A stretch of DNA of 64,000 nt from Linnemannia hyalina (Eukaryota; Mortierellomycota; Mortierellomycetes; Mortierellales; Mortierellaceae): positions 802,501-866,500 of the forward strand of contig JAHRHY010000016.1 in the NCBI GenBank assembly GCA_019671135.1. The letters run 5' to 3'. How positions within the stretch are numbered: position 1 is the first letter of the stretch; each line of letters opens with the position of its first letter. The notes below the pieces were generated by a model. That model did not search any database and had not been told where the DNA came from. It saw nothing but the letters and a program-made list of their open reading frames with translations. Position numbers and translations under genes: made by a program. Shown here piece by piece: positions 48,401 to 60,699 of this stretch.

Positions 48401-49077
48401 GCAATGTAGCAAGGCTCACATCCAAAGCAGTGTTTCCGTCCTTGTCCTACGATGGCACGACCGTGAATGTGCTTGCGTTAGTGTTTTGGTGCAGTAGTGA
48501 GCGGCTATTGCTGTAATTGGCATCCTCATGGATTAGAAAGTCTCCTTCCTACCTCAATCGAAATGATCAGACCCTTGTGCTGAAGCAGAAGGAGGGCGAT
48601 TCTCAAATGACCAAGATAAAGCGCCCTATTAGTCGACGATGCAGCCATATAAACGAAAACAGACGGCAAGCAAGTAAGTAACGAAGAGAAGTAAAGCCGG
48701 CAAGGATGAGAAAAAAAATAATAACTGGATAATTACGAAAGGCTTTACCGATGCAAGGCGGTCCACCCTGATTCGAGGTCCTTTTCGTTGATGTTGAGTC
48801 TTGGGTGCTCGAGCAAGCGTCTGACAGCGTCGATCTCGTTGGCCGTGACGGCACGGTGAAGGGCCGTGGTGCCATGTTCGTCCATGCGGTTGATAGGGTC
48901 AGCCTTGTCTGTCCTGTCTGTCCTGTCCGTCCTGTCTGTCTTGTCTTGAGAAGTGACAACAATGTTGGCAATACCAGCAGAGGTTGTGGTGGAAGGGGAA
49001 GCAAGCGACCAATGCCTTGTTCCGTGAGAGGGCTGGGTCAATGCGGAGGGGACATTGCGCTGGCTCGTTGTCGACAT
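43742..49077 (-). CDS. IBTK: IBTK-like protein: ankyrin, RCC1 and double BTB domains
   Basis: Counterpart of human IBTK and fission yeast Btb3, probable substrate adaptor for Cullin-3 ubiquitin ligases. Eight exons (49077-48749, 48625-48553, 48446-47257, 47170-46041, 45910-45797, 45667-45550, 45354-44311, 44213-43742) close at 1,489 residues. Ankyrin repeats occupy about 65-150 (GTTALHRAV, SGWTALHRALYLGH). RCC1 repeats run about 165-520 (LYTWGSNANFTLGHN, LWGFGTNGRLG, VFTIGNNKYGQLG). Two BTB domains follow at about 655-790 (LFDVEIQAGKRTLGAHRIVL) and 805-990 (VDVRLLLKDGAVMNAHQMIL), the second split by introns 4 and 5. The C-terminal third is Ser-rich, ending in a coiled coil and WFTIGH. Order and length fit the family. 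The N-terminus contains an Asp-Arg-Thr repeat from a 9-base tandem repeat. Confidence 0.93.
45417..45462 (+). repeat. (AG)23 microsatellite in IBTK intron 6
   Basis: A perfect AG tract lies within the intron between exons 6 and 7 of IBTK; it reads CT on the sense (minus) strand. Confidence 0.95.
48903..48950 (-). repeat. 9-base coding tandem repeat in IBTK exon 1
   Basis: Units close to GACAGGACA on the minus strand are repeated about four times and encode Thr-Asp-Arg repeats ahead of the first ankyrin repeat. Confidence 0.8.
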
Positions 49078-49427
49078 GAGAGAGTGGGAGGGAATGAGGT
49101 TGCAGTCGGTGTGCTTCGGCAGCAAAAAGAAGCTAAACACGGACGAATAAGTAGAGGAAGCTAGATTTGTCACGTGAACAGCTGCACCAAGTGCTAGTGT
49201 CCGCAGTATGCTGCCTGGCAGGAGCACCCCTTAACCCTGGACTGCGGCTGAACCTTTTCGCTCGACATATTTCTCTCCGTCTCTCTCTCTCCTCACGTTC
49301 TCTCTCCCTCACGTTCTCTCTCCCTCACGCTCACTCTCTTTCACAGAAGCTCTCTCTCAGAAGAACAACAACACCCTCCATCATCCAACAACACGCCCCT
49401 CCTTCCTTCTTCAGTACACAAAGGGAC
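49078..49427. promoter_or_regulatory. divergent promoter region, IBTK / ASCC3
   Basis: Only 350 bases separate the two divergent start codons. The ASCC3 side is strongly pyrimidine-rich with repeated CTCTCTCCCTCACG units (about 49262-49345). No TATA box is evident. The region carries an open frame in phase with ASCC3 but without an ATG, so it is read as leader. Confidence 0.55.
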
Positions 49428-52400
49428 ATGGCCGAACTACAGAGTTTCCACTTGGCCAACATCCTACGGATGACCCAGTCGCCTCTGTCAACAAGGAACA
49501 ATCGCGTCCAGGAAAGCAACCAGAGCCGCGACTCGACTGTCGACAACGACCAAGAACACATCCAAACGGATTCCGATATGAGCGATGCCAGCGAAGAAGA
49601 CGACGACGACGACGAAGGAGGACAGGCTGTCGTTCTCGCATTGACCAAGGTTCAGCAGCAGTGGGAGCGAAACATCCTCGACTTCAAGACTATGCTCGCC
49701 AGCCGTCAACAACGCCAACGAGAAGAGCTTCTCTCCAGCGCCGATTTTCCACCATTGGAGGAGGAAATCGAGTACGGCATGGAGGACGCCGGCTACGACT
49801 ACAAAACCCCTGCCTGGCCCCATTACGAAGACAGCGACGACACCGAGACAGTCTCCGACACCGACTCGCTTCTGGATCACCAGCGGAGTGGCGACAACTT
49901 AATCGACCACGGATCCATGACACCACCAGTCCTCCCCCCACGCCACAGGGATCAAGCACCATCGATGAGACTTGGCGACCATGCTTCGTCCATGTCAAGC
50001 GTAGTCATCTATGACCGTTCCTGGCTACTTAAGCAGTGCAATGCCCATATCGAAGCCTTCGGTGATCCCAGCACCGACATGACCCCTAGACGACTCGCGA
50101 TCGACATCTTTACGATTCTTCGCTCAGATAAGCTAGGTAAGACGAACATTCTGCGTAGTATTCGAGGTGGCAGTCTGATAAAACGCGTCGCCGTCGCCTT
50201 CGCCGCCCCCGATTAACTTATACATCACTCTCCCTAACGAATCTTATATTTCATACCGTAATAGACGATGACATCCAAATCAACCTTGTGGACATGTTGG
50301 GGTTTGATAACTTTGAGTTCATCACGGCGCTTCTTACGAACCGGAAATTGATTGTGGACAACGTCATGGCTCAAGTAATTCATCTTTCGCAACTGCAGGA
50401 GCAACGCAGTCGATTGGGGTTAATCGTAACTAAGCTCAAGCTTACTCTACATCGCTTGGAACTAATAGGCTTCATTATCCCTTTCAATATATAGACATCT
50501 TACAACCCGGACGTGGACCTTAAGAATCACAAACATGAGCGAAACGATAATTTTCGGTCTACAGTTGGCACCAACTTCGTGGTGCAGACAGAGGATGAGA
50601 AGCTTGCTGCGAAGCTCGCCCGCAAGGAGCGCAGGAAGCACGGAGGTCGGGACGAGGAGGACGAATCTGCTATCTCGTCAGCAATGCTGGGATTTGACCA
50701 GGATGACTTGCGCAAGGCCCGCGAGGAGCAGCTGAGAAGCAACGCAGCCATGCCTCTTGCGAGCTCTCAGCAAGTAAGCTTTTTCTTTCGTTCTTGTTCT
50801 TCCAAGGTTTAGTACTTGTTCGAAAAGTGGCAATTTCGGCTCATAGCATCTAAACATATTTGTCTAACATTGTTTTCTCTATCACCTTTCCGGTCAGAAA
50901 ACCAACTTTGGAGGACCTGATTATCCTCATGTGTACCAGTCGACCAAGGGAGGCAATGTCCTGTCGTCAATGGGGAAGAAATTTGCTCTGCCTCCAGGAA
51001 CCACTCGCGTCGATGAAAAGGTACACATATTTTCAAGCGTGGTCTCTGAGACATGTTATATCTTCGTGCAAGGTTGCTTTGCGGCACACATCCGCGTTCT
51101 CACAATTACGTTTTTTTTGCCAATGCTTTACTGTTAGGACTACGATGAGGTCACTATTCCAATCACTAAACAGGCGCCACGACGTCCAGGAGAAAAGGTC
51201 ATCACACTTGACGAGATGGACACTCTTTGCAGCACTACGTTCAAGGCGTACACTTCCCTCAATCGCATCCAGTCCATTGTGTACCCTGTCGCTTACGAAA
51301 CCAACGAGAACATCCTCATGTGTGCACCCACAGGAGCCGTAAGTTCCATTCTTTGTCACTCATATGGGCAACACAAAAACTTGCGTAATAATTGGATTGC
51401 ACTCTTTCAAATATATATTGGTTGCATTGAAAGGCGATGTTAATATCTTTGCCCATTTTTTTTACACTGTTAGGGTAAAACCGATGTCTCATTGCTCACA
51501 ATCCTCAGGACGTTGAATCAACATATCACCCCAACACCCCGTCAGGGTATCGACCCCAAGGAGTACGTGATTGCCAAAAATGACTTCAAGATTGTATTCG
51601 TCGCACCAATGAAGGCGCTCGCTGCGGAAATCGTCCGCAAGTTCAGTTCCCGACTTAAATGGCTGGGTATTGAGGTACGTGAGTTGACTGGAGATATGCA
51701 GTTGACCAAGACCGAGATCGCCAACACTCAAATCATCGTGACCACACCTGAAAAGTGGGATGTCGTGACTCGGAAGAGCACCGGAGATGTGGAGCTCGCT
51801 CAGAAGGTTCGGTTGCTCATTATCGACGAGGTCCATTTACTCCACGACGAGCGAGGTGCGGTCCTTGAGAGTATCGTCGCCCGTACTTTGCGACAAGTCG
51901 AAACATCTCAGTCCATGATCCGCATTGTTGGTCTCTCTGCAACCTTGCCAAACTACGTCGACGTTGCCGCCTTCTTACGAGTCAACCCTTATCAAGGACT
52001 CTTTTATTTTGACGGCGGATTTCGCCCGGTGCCTTTGGAGCAGCACTTCTGTGGTGTTCGCGGCAAGTATGGCTCGTCGACCTACACACGTGGGTTGGAT
52101 CAGACCTGCTATGATAAGGTAAGCACACATAAATGCGATCGTTTACTTGACTCCCCTATCTGCGTAACATGTAATTTATACAGCGATGTGGCACTTACAA
52201 CGCTTTATATCACCATCGCACGCAGGTTGCTGATCTCGTCAAGGAGGGCCATCAAGTCATGGTCTTTGTGCACGCTCGTAAGGATACCGTTAAGACTGCC
52301 CAGATGCTCAAGGAGAAGGCGGGCGGTGAGAACGAACTCGAGTTTTTCGATACCACAATGGATCCTCAGCACGAACTTCGGAAGCGCGAACTTGCAAGGT

Positions 52401-55400
52401 CGAAGAACAGGGAGATGAAAGAACTGTTCCAGTATGGGTTTGGTATTCACCATGCTGGTATGCTCCGCACTGACCGCACTTTGACGGAGAAGTTGTTTGC
52501 CGATGGTCTCATCCGGGTACGTCTCCGCAAGGCAATGAAGTAGCAGCGTGCATCCCTGTCCGTAAGTTGTTTATCTCTTCTAGTATGAAAAGAGTATTAA
52601 GACCATTTTTTTGTTTTTTTGGGATAGGTTCTATGCTGTACTGCAACACTTGCATGGGGAGTCAACTTGCCAGCTTATGCGGTCGTCATCAAGGGCACTC
52701 AGGTCTACAACACCCAGAAGGGTGCGTTCGTGGACCTGTCAATTCTGGATGTAATGCAGATTTTCGGTCGTGCAGGTCGTCCGCAGTACGAGACTCATGG
52801 TGTTGGTTACATTTTGACGTCTCATGACAAGCTCGACCACTACGTCGCCCTTATCACGCAGCAGCTTCCTATCGAATCAAGGTTAGCATTTCGTTACAGA
52901 AAATCTTTGCTGTTGCTGCGGGTTGTGCTATAGAGCTGGTGCTGGTGCTGATACTAACGACATCATCCCTAATACTGTCTGCAGGTTTATTGAGAAGATG
53001 GTGGACAACTTGAACGCCGAACTCTCCTTGGGAACTATTACCAACGTCGACGAGGCCGTTACGTGGCTCAGTTACACCTATCTGTACGTGCGCATGCGCA
53101 AGAACCCCCTCGTCTACGGAATGAACCATACCGAACCTATAGAGGATCCACTTCTTGGCAAGAAGCGGCGTGATATCATTATCGCTGCAGCCAAAAACTT
53201 GCACAAGGCCCAGATGATCATTTACGATGAGAACACTGGCTACCTGACCCCCAAAGACCTTGGCCGCATTGCCTCCAACTACTATGTATCCTACAACAGC
53301 GTCAATACGTACAACAGCCTTATGAAACCGAGGATGACGGAGGCCGATGTTCTGGCGATGGTCAGTCGTAGTACCGAGTTCGAGAACGTCAAGTCCAGAG
53401 ATAACGAGCGCTCAGAACTTGCGAAGCTTTTGGAACAGGCCTGTCCCTGCGATGTCAAGGTAATATCACGGACTACAGCAACAACGGGCAGGATCAATCA
53501 ATCCTTTGCTCTACAAATACTTGATGCCCAGCATTTGCTTAAAATTAACAGTGTGCATCTATCATGGGGCAACCTCTCATCTAACTATACCATATCTCAT
53601 TCGTTCATGACAGGGCGGTTTGGACCTGTCTCCATCCAAGGTCAACATTTTACTGCAGGCCGCGATCACCCAAGCTCCGCTGGAGGATTTTGCTCTTGTC
53701 TCTGACAGCGCCTACGTCGCCCAGAATGCTTCTCGTATCATCCGTGCCATGTTTGAGATCGCGCTGAATCGTAGTTGGGGTCCAGTTGCCAGCGTCCTCC
53801 TCTCCCTCGGTAAATCGATCGACAAGAAGATGTGGTCATTTGAACATCCCTTGGCGCAGTTTGGTCTTCCTCGCGATATCATCACCAAGCTGGAGGCTCG
53901 CACATATCCGCCAAGCATCCAAGACATGCGAGAGATGACCGTCAACGAGCTTGGGGAACTTGTTCGATTCCACCGCATGGGGCAAACCATCTCCAAGTGC
54001 GTGGATCAATTCCCGGTCCTCCAAATGGATGCCCAGGTCGCGCCTATTACACGAAACGTCCTCCGAGTGGCGCTTACGATCACGCCCGATTTTGTCTGGA
54101 ACGATCGCATCCACGGATTCTCTGAGCCGTGGTGGATTTGGGTGGAGGACTCCAACAACACAGAGGTTCTCCATTCAGAGTACTTTTTGTTGTCGCGCAA
54201 AATGCTGGGCCAGCCTCAAGTCATTACGTTCACCATCCCTGTGGTCGAGCCCCTTCCTCCCCAAATCTTTGTGCGAGCCGTGTCAGATAAGTGGATAGGC
54301 GCCGAATCAGTGCATGCTATCTCCTTCAAGCACTTGATTCTGCCTGAACTCTACCCACCCCATACCGACCTGCTGGATCTTCAGCCTCTCCCTGTTTCGG
54401 CTTTGCACAACGACGTTTTGGAGGAGATTTGCCTGAAGCGTTTCTCGCACTTCAACCCAGTTCAGACACAGATTTTTCACACCCTCTACAACACCAGTCA
54501 TAATGCTCTGATTGGCGCGCCTACTGGATCAGGAAAAACTGTTGCTGCCGAATTGGCGATGTGGTGGGCATTCAAGGACCAGCCAGGGAGCAAGGTCGTC
54601 TACATCGCGCCCATGAAGGCTTTGGTTCGAGAGCGTGTCACGGATTGGACAAGTCGTCTAGTCGGTCCGATGAACAAGAAGCTGGTCGAGCTGACAGGAG
54701 ACGTTACTCCGGATATCAAGTCTATTGAGAGAGCCGACATTATCATCACGACCCCGGAGAAGTGGGATGGTATTAGTCGTAATTGGCAAACTCGGCCCTA
54801 TGTCCAGAAGGTGTCGCTGGTTATTATTGACGAGATTCACCTACTTGGCGGCGATCGCGGTCCCATCTTGGAAGTCATTGTGTCGCGTATGAACTATATC
54901 GGTGCCCAGCTGAGCAAGAGGATCCGACTTGTAGGTCTGTCGACTGCACTGGCAAATGCGCACGACTTGGCTGACTGGCTAGGTATTCAAGAGGTCGGCC
55001 TATTCAACTTTAGGCACTCAGTCCGTCCAGTTCCTCTCGAGATCTACATCGATGGCTTCGCTGGCAAGCACTATTGCCCACGTATGGCGACCATGAATAA
55101 GCCCACATATGCTGCCATCAAGACACACTCGCCTAGCCAGCCGGTAATCGTTTTTGTCTCATCCCGTCGCCAAACTCGGCTTACCGCCCAAGACCTCATC
55201 GCGTACTGTGCGATGGAGGATAACCCAAGACGATTCTTGCACATGCCCGAAGACGAGCTCGATATTCTCCTCACCAAAGTTCAAGATTCGAGTTTGCGCC
55301 TGTCGCTCGGCTTCGGAATTGGTCTTCATCATGCCGGTCTTCCAGAGGGTGATCGCAAGCTCGTGGAGGAGTTGTTTGTGAACACCAAGATCCAGATTTT

Positions 55401-57084
55401 GATCGCTACCAGTACCTTGGCTTGGGGTGTCAACTTCCCTGCGCACTTGGTTGTCATCAAGGGTACCGAGTTCTACGATGCCAAAACCCGGTCGTATGTT
55501 GACTTTCCTATCACCGACGTCTTGCAGATGATGGGACGAGCTGGTCGCCCTCAGTTTGATCAGGAAGGAGTCGCCAGGATCTTTGTCCACGACGCCAAGA
55601 AGAACTTTTACAAGAAGTTCTTGCACGAACCTTTCCCCGTCGAATCCAGCCTGCATCTGCATTTGGATGATCATTTAAATGCGGAGATTGTCGGGGGCAC
55701 AATCAAGTCCAAGCAAGATGCCATGGACTATCTCACATGGACCTATTTTTACCGTCGCCTGCAGATGAACCCAAGCTACTACGGCGTCGAGGACCTGACT
55801 CCACTCGGCGTGAACACCTTCCTTTCGGACCTGATCGAGAAATCTATCGCGAATCTGGAGCGATCATGCTGTGTCGAGGTCGTGGACGACTTTGAGATCG
55901 AATCGACGTCGCTGGGCAAGATTTGTTCGTTCTATTACCTTATGCATCCCACCATCCGTCACATGGAGGACCACCTCAAGTCAGATTCGAGCTATGAAGA
56001 TCTTTTGATGATTCTCTGTGGCGCCACCGAGTACTCTGAATTGCCCGTCCGCCACAACGAGGATCTTGTTAACAAGGAACTGGAGCAAGAGTTACCGCTT
56101 CTGATCGAGTCGTCCATGTCGTATGACAGCTCCCATGCCAAGTCGTTCCTATTACTTCAAGCCTACTTTGAGCGGATGAAGTTGCCTGTCGCCGACTACC
56201 TGACTGATACAGTCTCTGTTCTTGACCAAGCCGTCCGTGTTCTACAAGTAAGGCATCGATATGTCGATTCAATATCCAGAAGGTGCCTCAGGGTGGAGGT
56301 GTATATGGGATTGCCCTTTTTTTTATTCACCGCAACCTAACGCTCGTCTTGTCTTTGTGTTTGATTACGATAGGCGATGATCGATATTACTGCCGAAAAG
56401 GGAATGTTGGAGCCATGTCTGTCGACGATGAACATTCTTCAGTCAGTCAAGCAGGCTCGTTGGAGAGACGAGTCGTTGTTGACGCTTCCTCGCATCGAGA
56501 GGCACATGCTCCCGGTCCTCGCCGCGGCCCCTCGTAGTGGTCAGCGTAACAACAACAGGAAATCAGGAAAGAAAGTGGAGAGACTCTTTGATTTGACGTC
56601 AATGTCGGAACAGGAGATTAAGGCTTATTTTGGCAAGGTTTCGTCTTTGACTCCTGCTCATCTTCAGGACATCTGGAAGGTGGTGCAGAAACTCCCATTG
56701 CTGAATGTTCAGTCGAGCATTGACACTGGGATCAAGACCTTCTTGGTGGGCGGCCTGCCATACAAGATCAACCTGGAGCTGACTCGAGTGAAGCGACCCC
56801 AGGTGACGTACGATGGACGGGTCCATTGTCCAAAGTTCCCTAAGCCGCAGTGGGAGTCGTGGTGGGTTGTGCTTGAGGACCCGGAGGCGAAGGAGCTGGT
56901 GGTGCTGAAGCGTGTGAATATGCGGACTGGACCCCAGGGCGGATTCATTAACAGCGTCAGGTCACGTCTGGACTTTGTGGCACCCAAGCGGGAGGGGCGT
57001 CATGTGTGGAAGATCCATCTCTTGTCGGACGGATATCTGGGAATGGATCAGACAGTCGAGATCCAGTTTGATGTTATGGGATAA
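49428..57084 (+). CDS. SLH1: ASCC3/Slh1-type Ski2-like RNA helicase (two cassettes)
   Basis: The helicase of the ASC-1/RQT complex, which splits collided ribosomes and assists alkylation repair. Eleven exons (49428-50136, 50265-50374, 50495-50773, 50898-51020, 51138-51338, 51474-52118, 52226-52516, 52628-52881, 52985-53459, 53614-56247, 56374-57084) close at 2,143 residues. Each cassette has helicase core, winged helix and Sec63 domain. Cassette 1 has APTGA/GKTD across intron 5 (about residue 475), DEVH (about 591), SATLPN and GRAGRPQ. Cassette 2 has APTGSGKT (about 1330), DEIH (about 1433), a TALAN variant of the SAT motif, and GRAGRPQ. The pre-cassette segment with LPPGTTR before the first helicase domain fits ASCC3/Slh1 rather than Brr2. 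An acidic Asp/Glu run lies near residue 50. Both cassettes keep catalytic motifs. Confidence 0.95.
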
Positions 57085-57277
57085 AAGCGCAGTTTGGACT
57101 TTGGAGCCAGCAAGTTGAAGTAAATAAATAGAATGTGTTGTTTATTGTAGATGATACGCAGATGAACGAACGCGCAGTCAGCTAGACTGCGCTCTGATGA
57201 TGCGTTATGCGGCGACAAGTGTGGGAGAGAAGAGAACTAAAGAGGGTAAAGTGTCGTGTGCTTGTGCAGGTGTGTGC

Positions 57278-57889
57278 TTACGAACTGACCTCAACACCTT
57301 TCCAAAAGGCAACCATGCCTGTAATGTTCTTGGCCGCATCCTTGGGCTGGGCATAGTACCTAAGAATTATTGTTGAGTCGAGATAGATGAAATTTTGGTA
57401 AACATGCGATCGATCCCAATGCGTTTCTTTCATGTTCACTCGAAATAAACAGAGTTTTGCTTACCATGCTGCATCCTTGTTGACTTTGCCATCGACCTCG
57501 ATGTTGTAGTAGTTCGCGGTTCCCTTCCAGCCACAGATGGTCTCGTGGGAAGACTCCTTGAAGAACTCTCTGCGGATCGAATCAGCCGGGAACTGTATTT
57601 TTCGTTGCGGCAAACGCCGGTGGGAGGGTAAAGGGTTGGGTTAGACTTGCCCTTCGAGAAGACTGAGGTTTGGCTTTCACATCGGGTATCAACTTTTTGG
57701 AGGCCAACTTACATAAATGTTTCCTTCAACCTTTTCAAATGACTCCGTGTCGGCGATAACTATTTCAAGGAAGAGGGTGCCATATGAACGGTTTGTTATT
57801 ATTCTTTTCGGATGCAGGGATGGGTTCTTTCGCCTCTGAGAACGTCTTTCTCTACCTTTTCCGTTCCAGGTTGCGGTTGCTCGTGTCAT
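57278..57889 (-). CDS. DUF427 domain protein, 96 aa
   Basis: A small protein made entirely of one DUF427 domain, a compact beta fold of unknown function found in bacteria and fungi. Four exons (57889-57856, 57759-57713, 57592-57465, 57359-57278) close at 96 residues. Family landmarks are the N-terminal ATWNGKVIADT across the first splice junction, FPADSIRREFF, CGWKGTANYYNI (the most conserved block), KDAAWYYAQPKDAAKNI and VAFWKGVEV. No signal peptide or membrane segment is seen. It converges on ASCC3, with 193 bases between stops, and is divergent from HDAC3. The role is unknown. Confidence 0.9.
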
Positions 57890-58657
57890 GGTGGATATCA
57901 AAGGTACTGAAATGACTTTGTGTAAAGACTGAGTAAGAAGGCGGGAAAAAAGAGAGAGTGTGTGTATACAGGGTGGTGGTGGTGGGCGAATGTGAGGAAG
58001 AAAGAACAAAAAAAAACCAGCAATCGTCCCCTTTAAATGGGGGGTGGGGAATGCCCTGTTTTGCGCATGGATCCCCTCCCTCCTTTCTTTTGCGCGGTTT
58101 TTCGTTTCTTGTCGCAGTATCGCGTGTAGGACAATAGAGATGGATCATAGCCAATTGTAGAAGTCACCTACCTTTCTCGTTCGTTTGCACTTTCGCGAAA
58201 GATAGAGAGGTGCGACCGGCATCATCCTCCTTGCTGGGAGTTGGTGCTCGTGATTGTTTTGTTGAGTGAGATGAACATGTAGGTAGTTCGGGGCGAGATA
58301 GAAAGAGGAAGAGAGAGAGGCTGTTTCTCTGTACTTTGTACCATGTGTCAGTAAATCCGGGCTTAGCAACGATGTGAACTTGGAAACGTCACTTAAGGGT
58401 ATTTAGTTCAATCCCTTCTGTTTCGCTTCCATTTCATACTCACTTGTTCTCCTCGCTCTCCCTCTCTCCACTACTCTCCTACTCTCCTACTCTCTCCACT
58501 ACTTCTCTCTTACTCTCTCACTCTCTTATTCTCTTACTCTCTCGCCCCCCTCCTCCTGGAACGTACAACTGCCAGCCCATCCCATAACCCCTCCTGGCCC
58601 ATCCAACTGAGCATGCTCGCACACACTCAATCATAATATCTGCCTTCTTCTTTCCTC
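57890..58657. promoter_or_regulatory. divergent promoter region, DUF427 / HDAC3
   Basis: This 768-base gap separates two start codons. It contains a CCCCTTTAAATGGGG inverted motif near 58027 followed by more AGGGG/CCCCT-like pentamers, a (CT) and CTACT-type pyrimidine tract (about 58450-58550) before the HDAC3 start, and a (GT)/(GGT) stretch near 57958-57985. Pentamers like these resemble stress-response elements of yeasts, but function here is inference. Confidence 0.45.
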
Positions 58658-60431
58658 ATGTCCAGACGATCCACTCTACGCCATCAGCCAGACTCCGCGA
58701 CCGCCACCTTCTCGACCCGCTCCAACTCTCTTGCTACCACCAAGAACTCAATTGCCACCAAACGTGTCGGAAACCACTCGAACGACATTGTCGCCTACTT
58801 TCATGATGAGCAGGTCGGCAACTACCATTACGGAGTACGTTTGACGTGCGCAAAGTGTTCTGCTGCACGTTTACTTTTGGACGTTCATTTTGTTATTGTT
58901 GTTATTATTGTTATTCTTAACACTAATGCTAACATTATCGCCCTTATGCTATTCAACTCAACAGGAGCGTCATCCAATGAAGCCTCACCGCCTCACTTTG
59001 ACCAACCACTTGGTAATATCGTACGATCTCCACAAAAAAATGGAGATCTTCCAGCCTCGTCGGGCAACGGACGAAGAAATAATGAGTTTCCACGCTCCCG
59101 ACTATATCGACTTTCTGAAAAAGTAAGCAGCAACGGTAATCGAAACCTCCAACATATTGTTAGGCTTTTCTCTCAGACCCTGTGTTTATTAACGGCATTC
59201 TTGTCCATTATTTAGAGTCACGCCCGAGAACATGAACACCTTTAGCAAAGTCTTTAGTCGATTTAATGTCGGGGACGACTGTCCTGTCTTTGACGGAATG
59301 TTTGATTTCTGCAAGATATATTCAGGCGCTACAATCGATGCAGCCCGCAAGTTGACAAATGGATCTGCTGATATTAGCATTAATTGGTCAGGAGGGCTTC
59401 ACCACGCCAAACGGGTAGAGGCGTCAGGATTCTGCTATGTCAACGACATTGTCCTTGGTATTTTCGAGCTCCTAACGTATGCCCGAGATACCTCCGCTGT
59501 ATTCAAATGTTAGGAGACATTGCGTTTTCCCTTCAAACCATGAAGTTCATATGATATACTGGATACTGATTAGGATCTATTATTGCCCACATTGCTCGCG
59601 CTTAGCCATCACCCGAGAGTCCTCTATGTCGACATTGATATCCACCACGGGGATGGCGTTCAGGAAGCATTTTATACCACGGACAGAGTCATGACGGTCT
59701 CCTTCCACAAGTACAATGGCGATTTTTTCCCAGGAACAGGCGACATTGACGAGGTTGGGTCCGGGATCGGGAAGCATTATTCGCTCAATGTGCCGCTCAA
59801 AGACGGGATTGACGACGAGTCTTATATCTACTTGTTCAAGTCTGTCATGGAGGCCGTTATCAACTCGTTTCGACCATCAGCCATCGTTCTCCAATGCGGT
59901 GCTGACTCTCTTGGATGCGATCGTCTCGGTTGTTTCAACCTCTCTATCAAGGCGCATGGCGAATGCGTGCGGTTCATTAAGGAGTTCAAGCTGCCGCTGT
60001 TGGTGCTAGGCGGAGGAGGGTATACGATTCGTAACGTGGCGCGCTGTTGGACATATGAGACATCAATCCTCGTGGACCATGAGGTGTCGAACGACCTGCC
60101 GTACAATGAGTACATTGATTTTTTCCAACCGGACTACAAGTTGCACCCCCATCTTTCAGGCAAGGTGGAGAATATGAACACGAAGCAGTACATCAGGAAC
60201 CTCCGGATACGGGTGCTGGAGCACCTTCGGTTCTTGAATGGGGCACCGAGTGTCCAGATGCAGGAGATACCGCCTGATATGCAAGGGTTTCTCGAAACGA
60301 ATGACGAGGAGGAAGCTGAGCGGATGGTGGATTCGGCCAAAGGGAAGGAGACCAAGGAGAAGCAGCGGGGTCGAGAGCACGACAATGAGTTCTATGATAA
60401 CGAGCAGGATGTGGACGATATGGAGATTTGA
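58658..60431 (+). CDS. HOS2: class I histone deacetylase, HDAC3/Hos2 type
   Basis: A zinc-dependent lysine deacetylase, catalytic subunit of a Set3/NCoR-type corepressor. Four exons (58658-58834, 58965-59122, 59216-59476, 59606-60431) close at 473 residues. Active-site features are all present: the His pair in [10 protein letters not shown], metal ligands in DIDIHHGDG and [12 protein letters not shown], and the transition-state Tyr in [14 protein letters not shown]. The [12 protein letters not shown] segment across intron 1 and the Arg in YIRNLRIRV correspond to the inositol-phosphate pocket of HDAC3-type enzymes. [11 protein letters not shown] and the acidic [11 protein letters not shown] tail also fit the HDAC3/Hos2 branch rather than Rpd3. 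The N-terminal 45 residues are Ser/Thr-rich and unconserved. The stop TGA overlaps AATAAA. Confidence 0.95.
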
Positions 60432-60436
60432 ATAAA
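60431..60436 (+). terminator. AATAAA signal overlapping the HDAC3 stop codon
   Basis: TGAATAAA: the hexamer starts on the last base of the stop codon, the same arrangement as in the mitochondrial carrier gene. Confidence 0.5.
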
Positions 60437-60579
60437 AAAACCCATTAAGGGTCCTAATAGTTAGGTGTGACTGGGGATCGACCACTTGAAAATTATCAAC
60501 AATGTGGCTTAGCCCACGAACCTACTACCTGAACTACGGTATCCAGGCAACCCAGGGAACTCACTTCACAGTCAGAGAC

Positions 60580-60610
60580 ACACCACACACACACACACAC
60601 ACACACACTC
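60580..60610 (+). repeat. (CA) microsatellite upstream of MRPS7
   Basis: About fourteen CA units lie in the leader of the uS7m gene, within the in-frame upstream extension. Confidence 0.85.
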
Positions 60611-60699
60611 TCTTTGCCTCCACATTCTGTCCTCCTTCTCCGAACCGACCCATCGCCCAACAACTTCGAACCGAACGGCATCACTTCGTCACATCCGCC

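Noticed and set aside
49167..49427. N-terminal extension of ASCC3 by 87 codons
   Set aside because: The open frame upstream of 49428 has no ATG start, is a translated CT-rich tract, and crowds the IBTK promoter.
49428..57084. Identification of the large helicase as spliceosomal Brr2
   Set aside because: Both are double-cassette Ski2-like helicases. The pre-cassette segment, overall spacing and intact second-cassette motifs fit ASCC3/Slh1 better; Brr2 normally has a degenerate second cassette.
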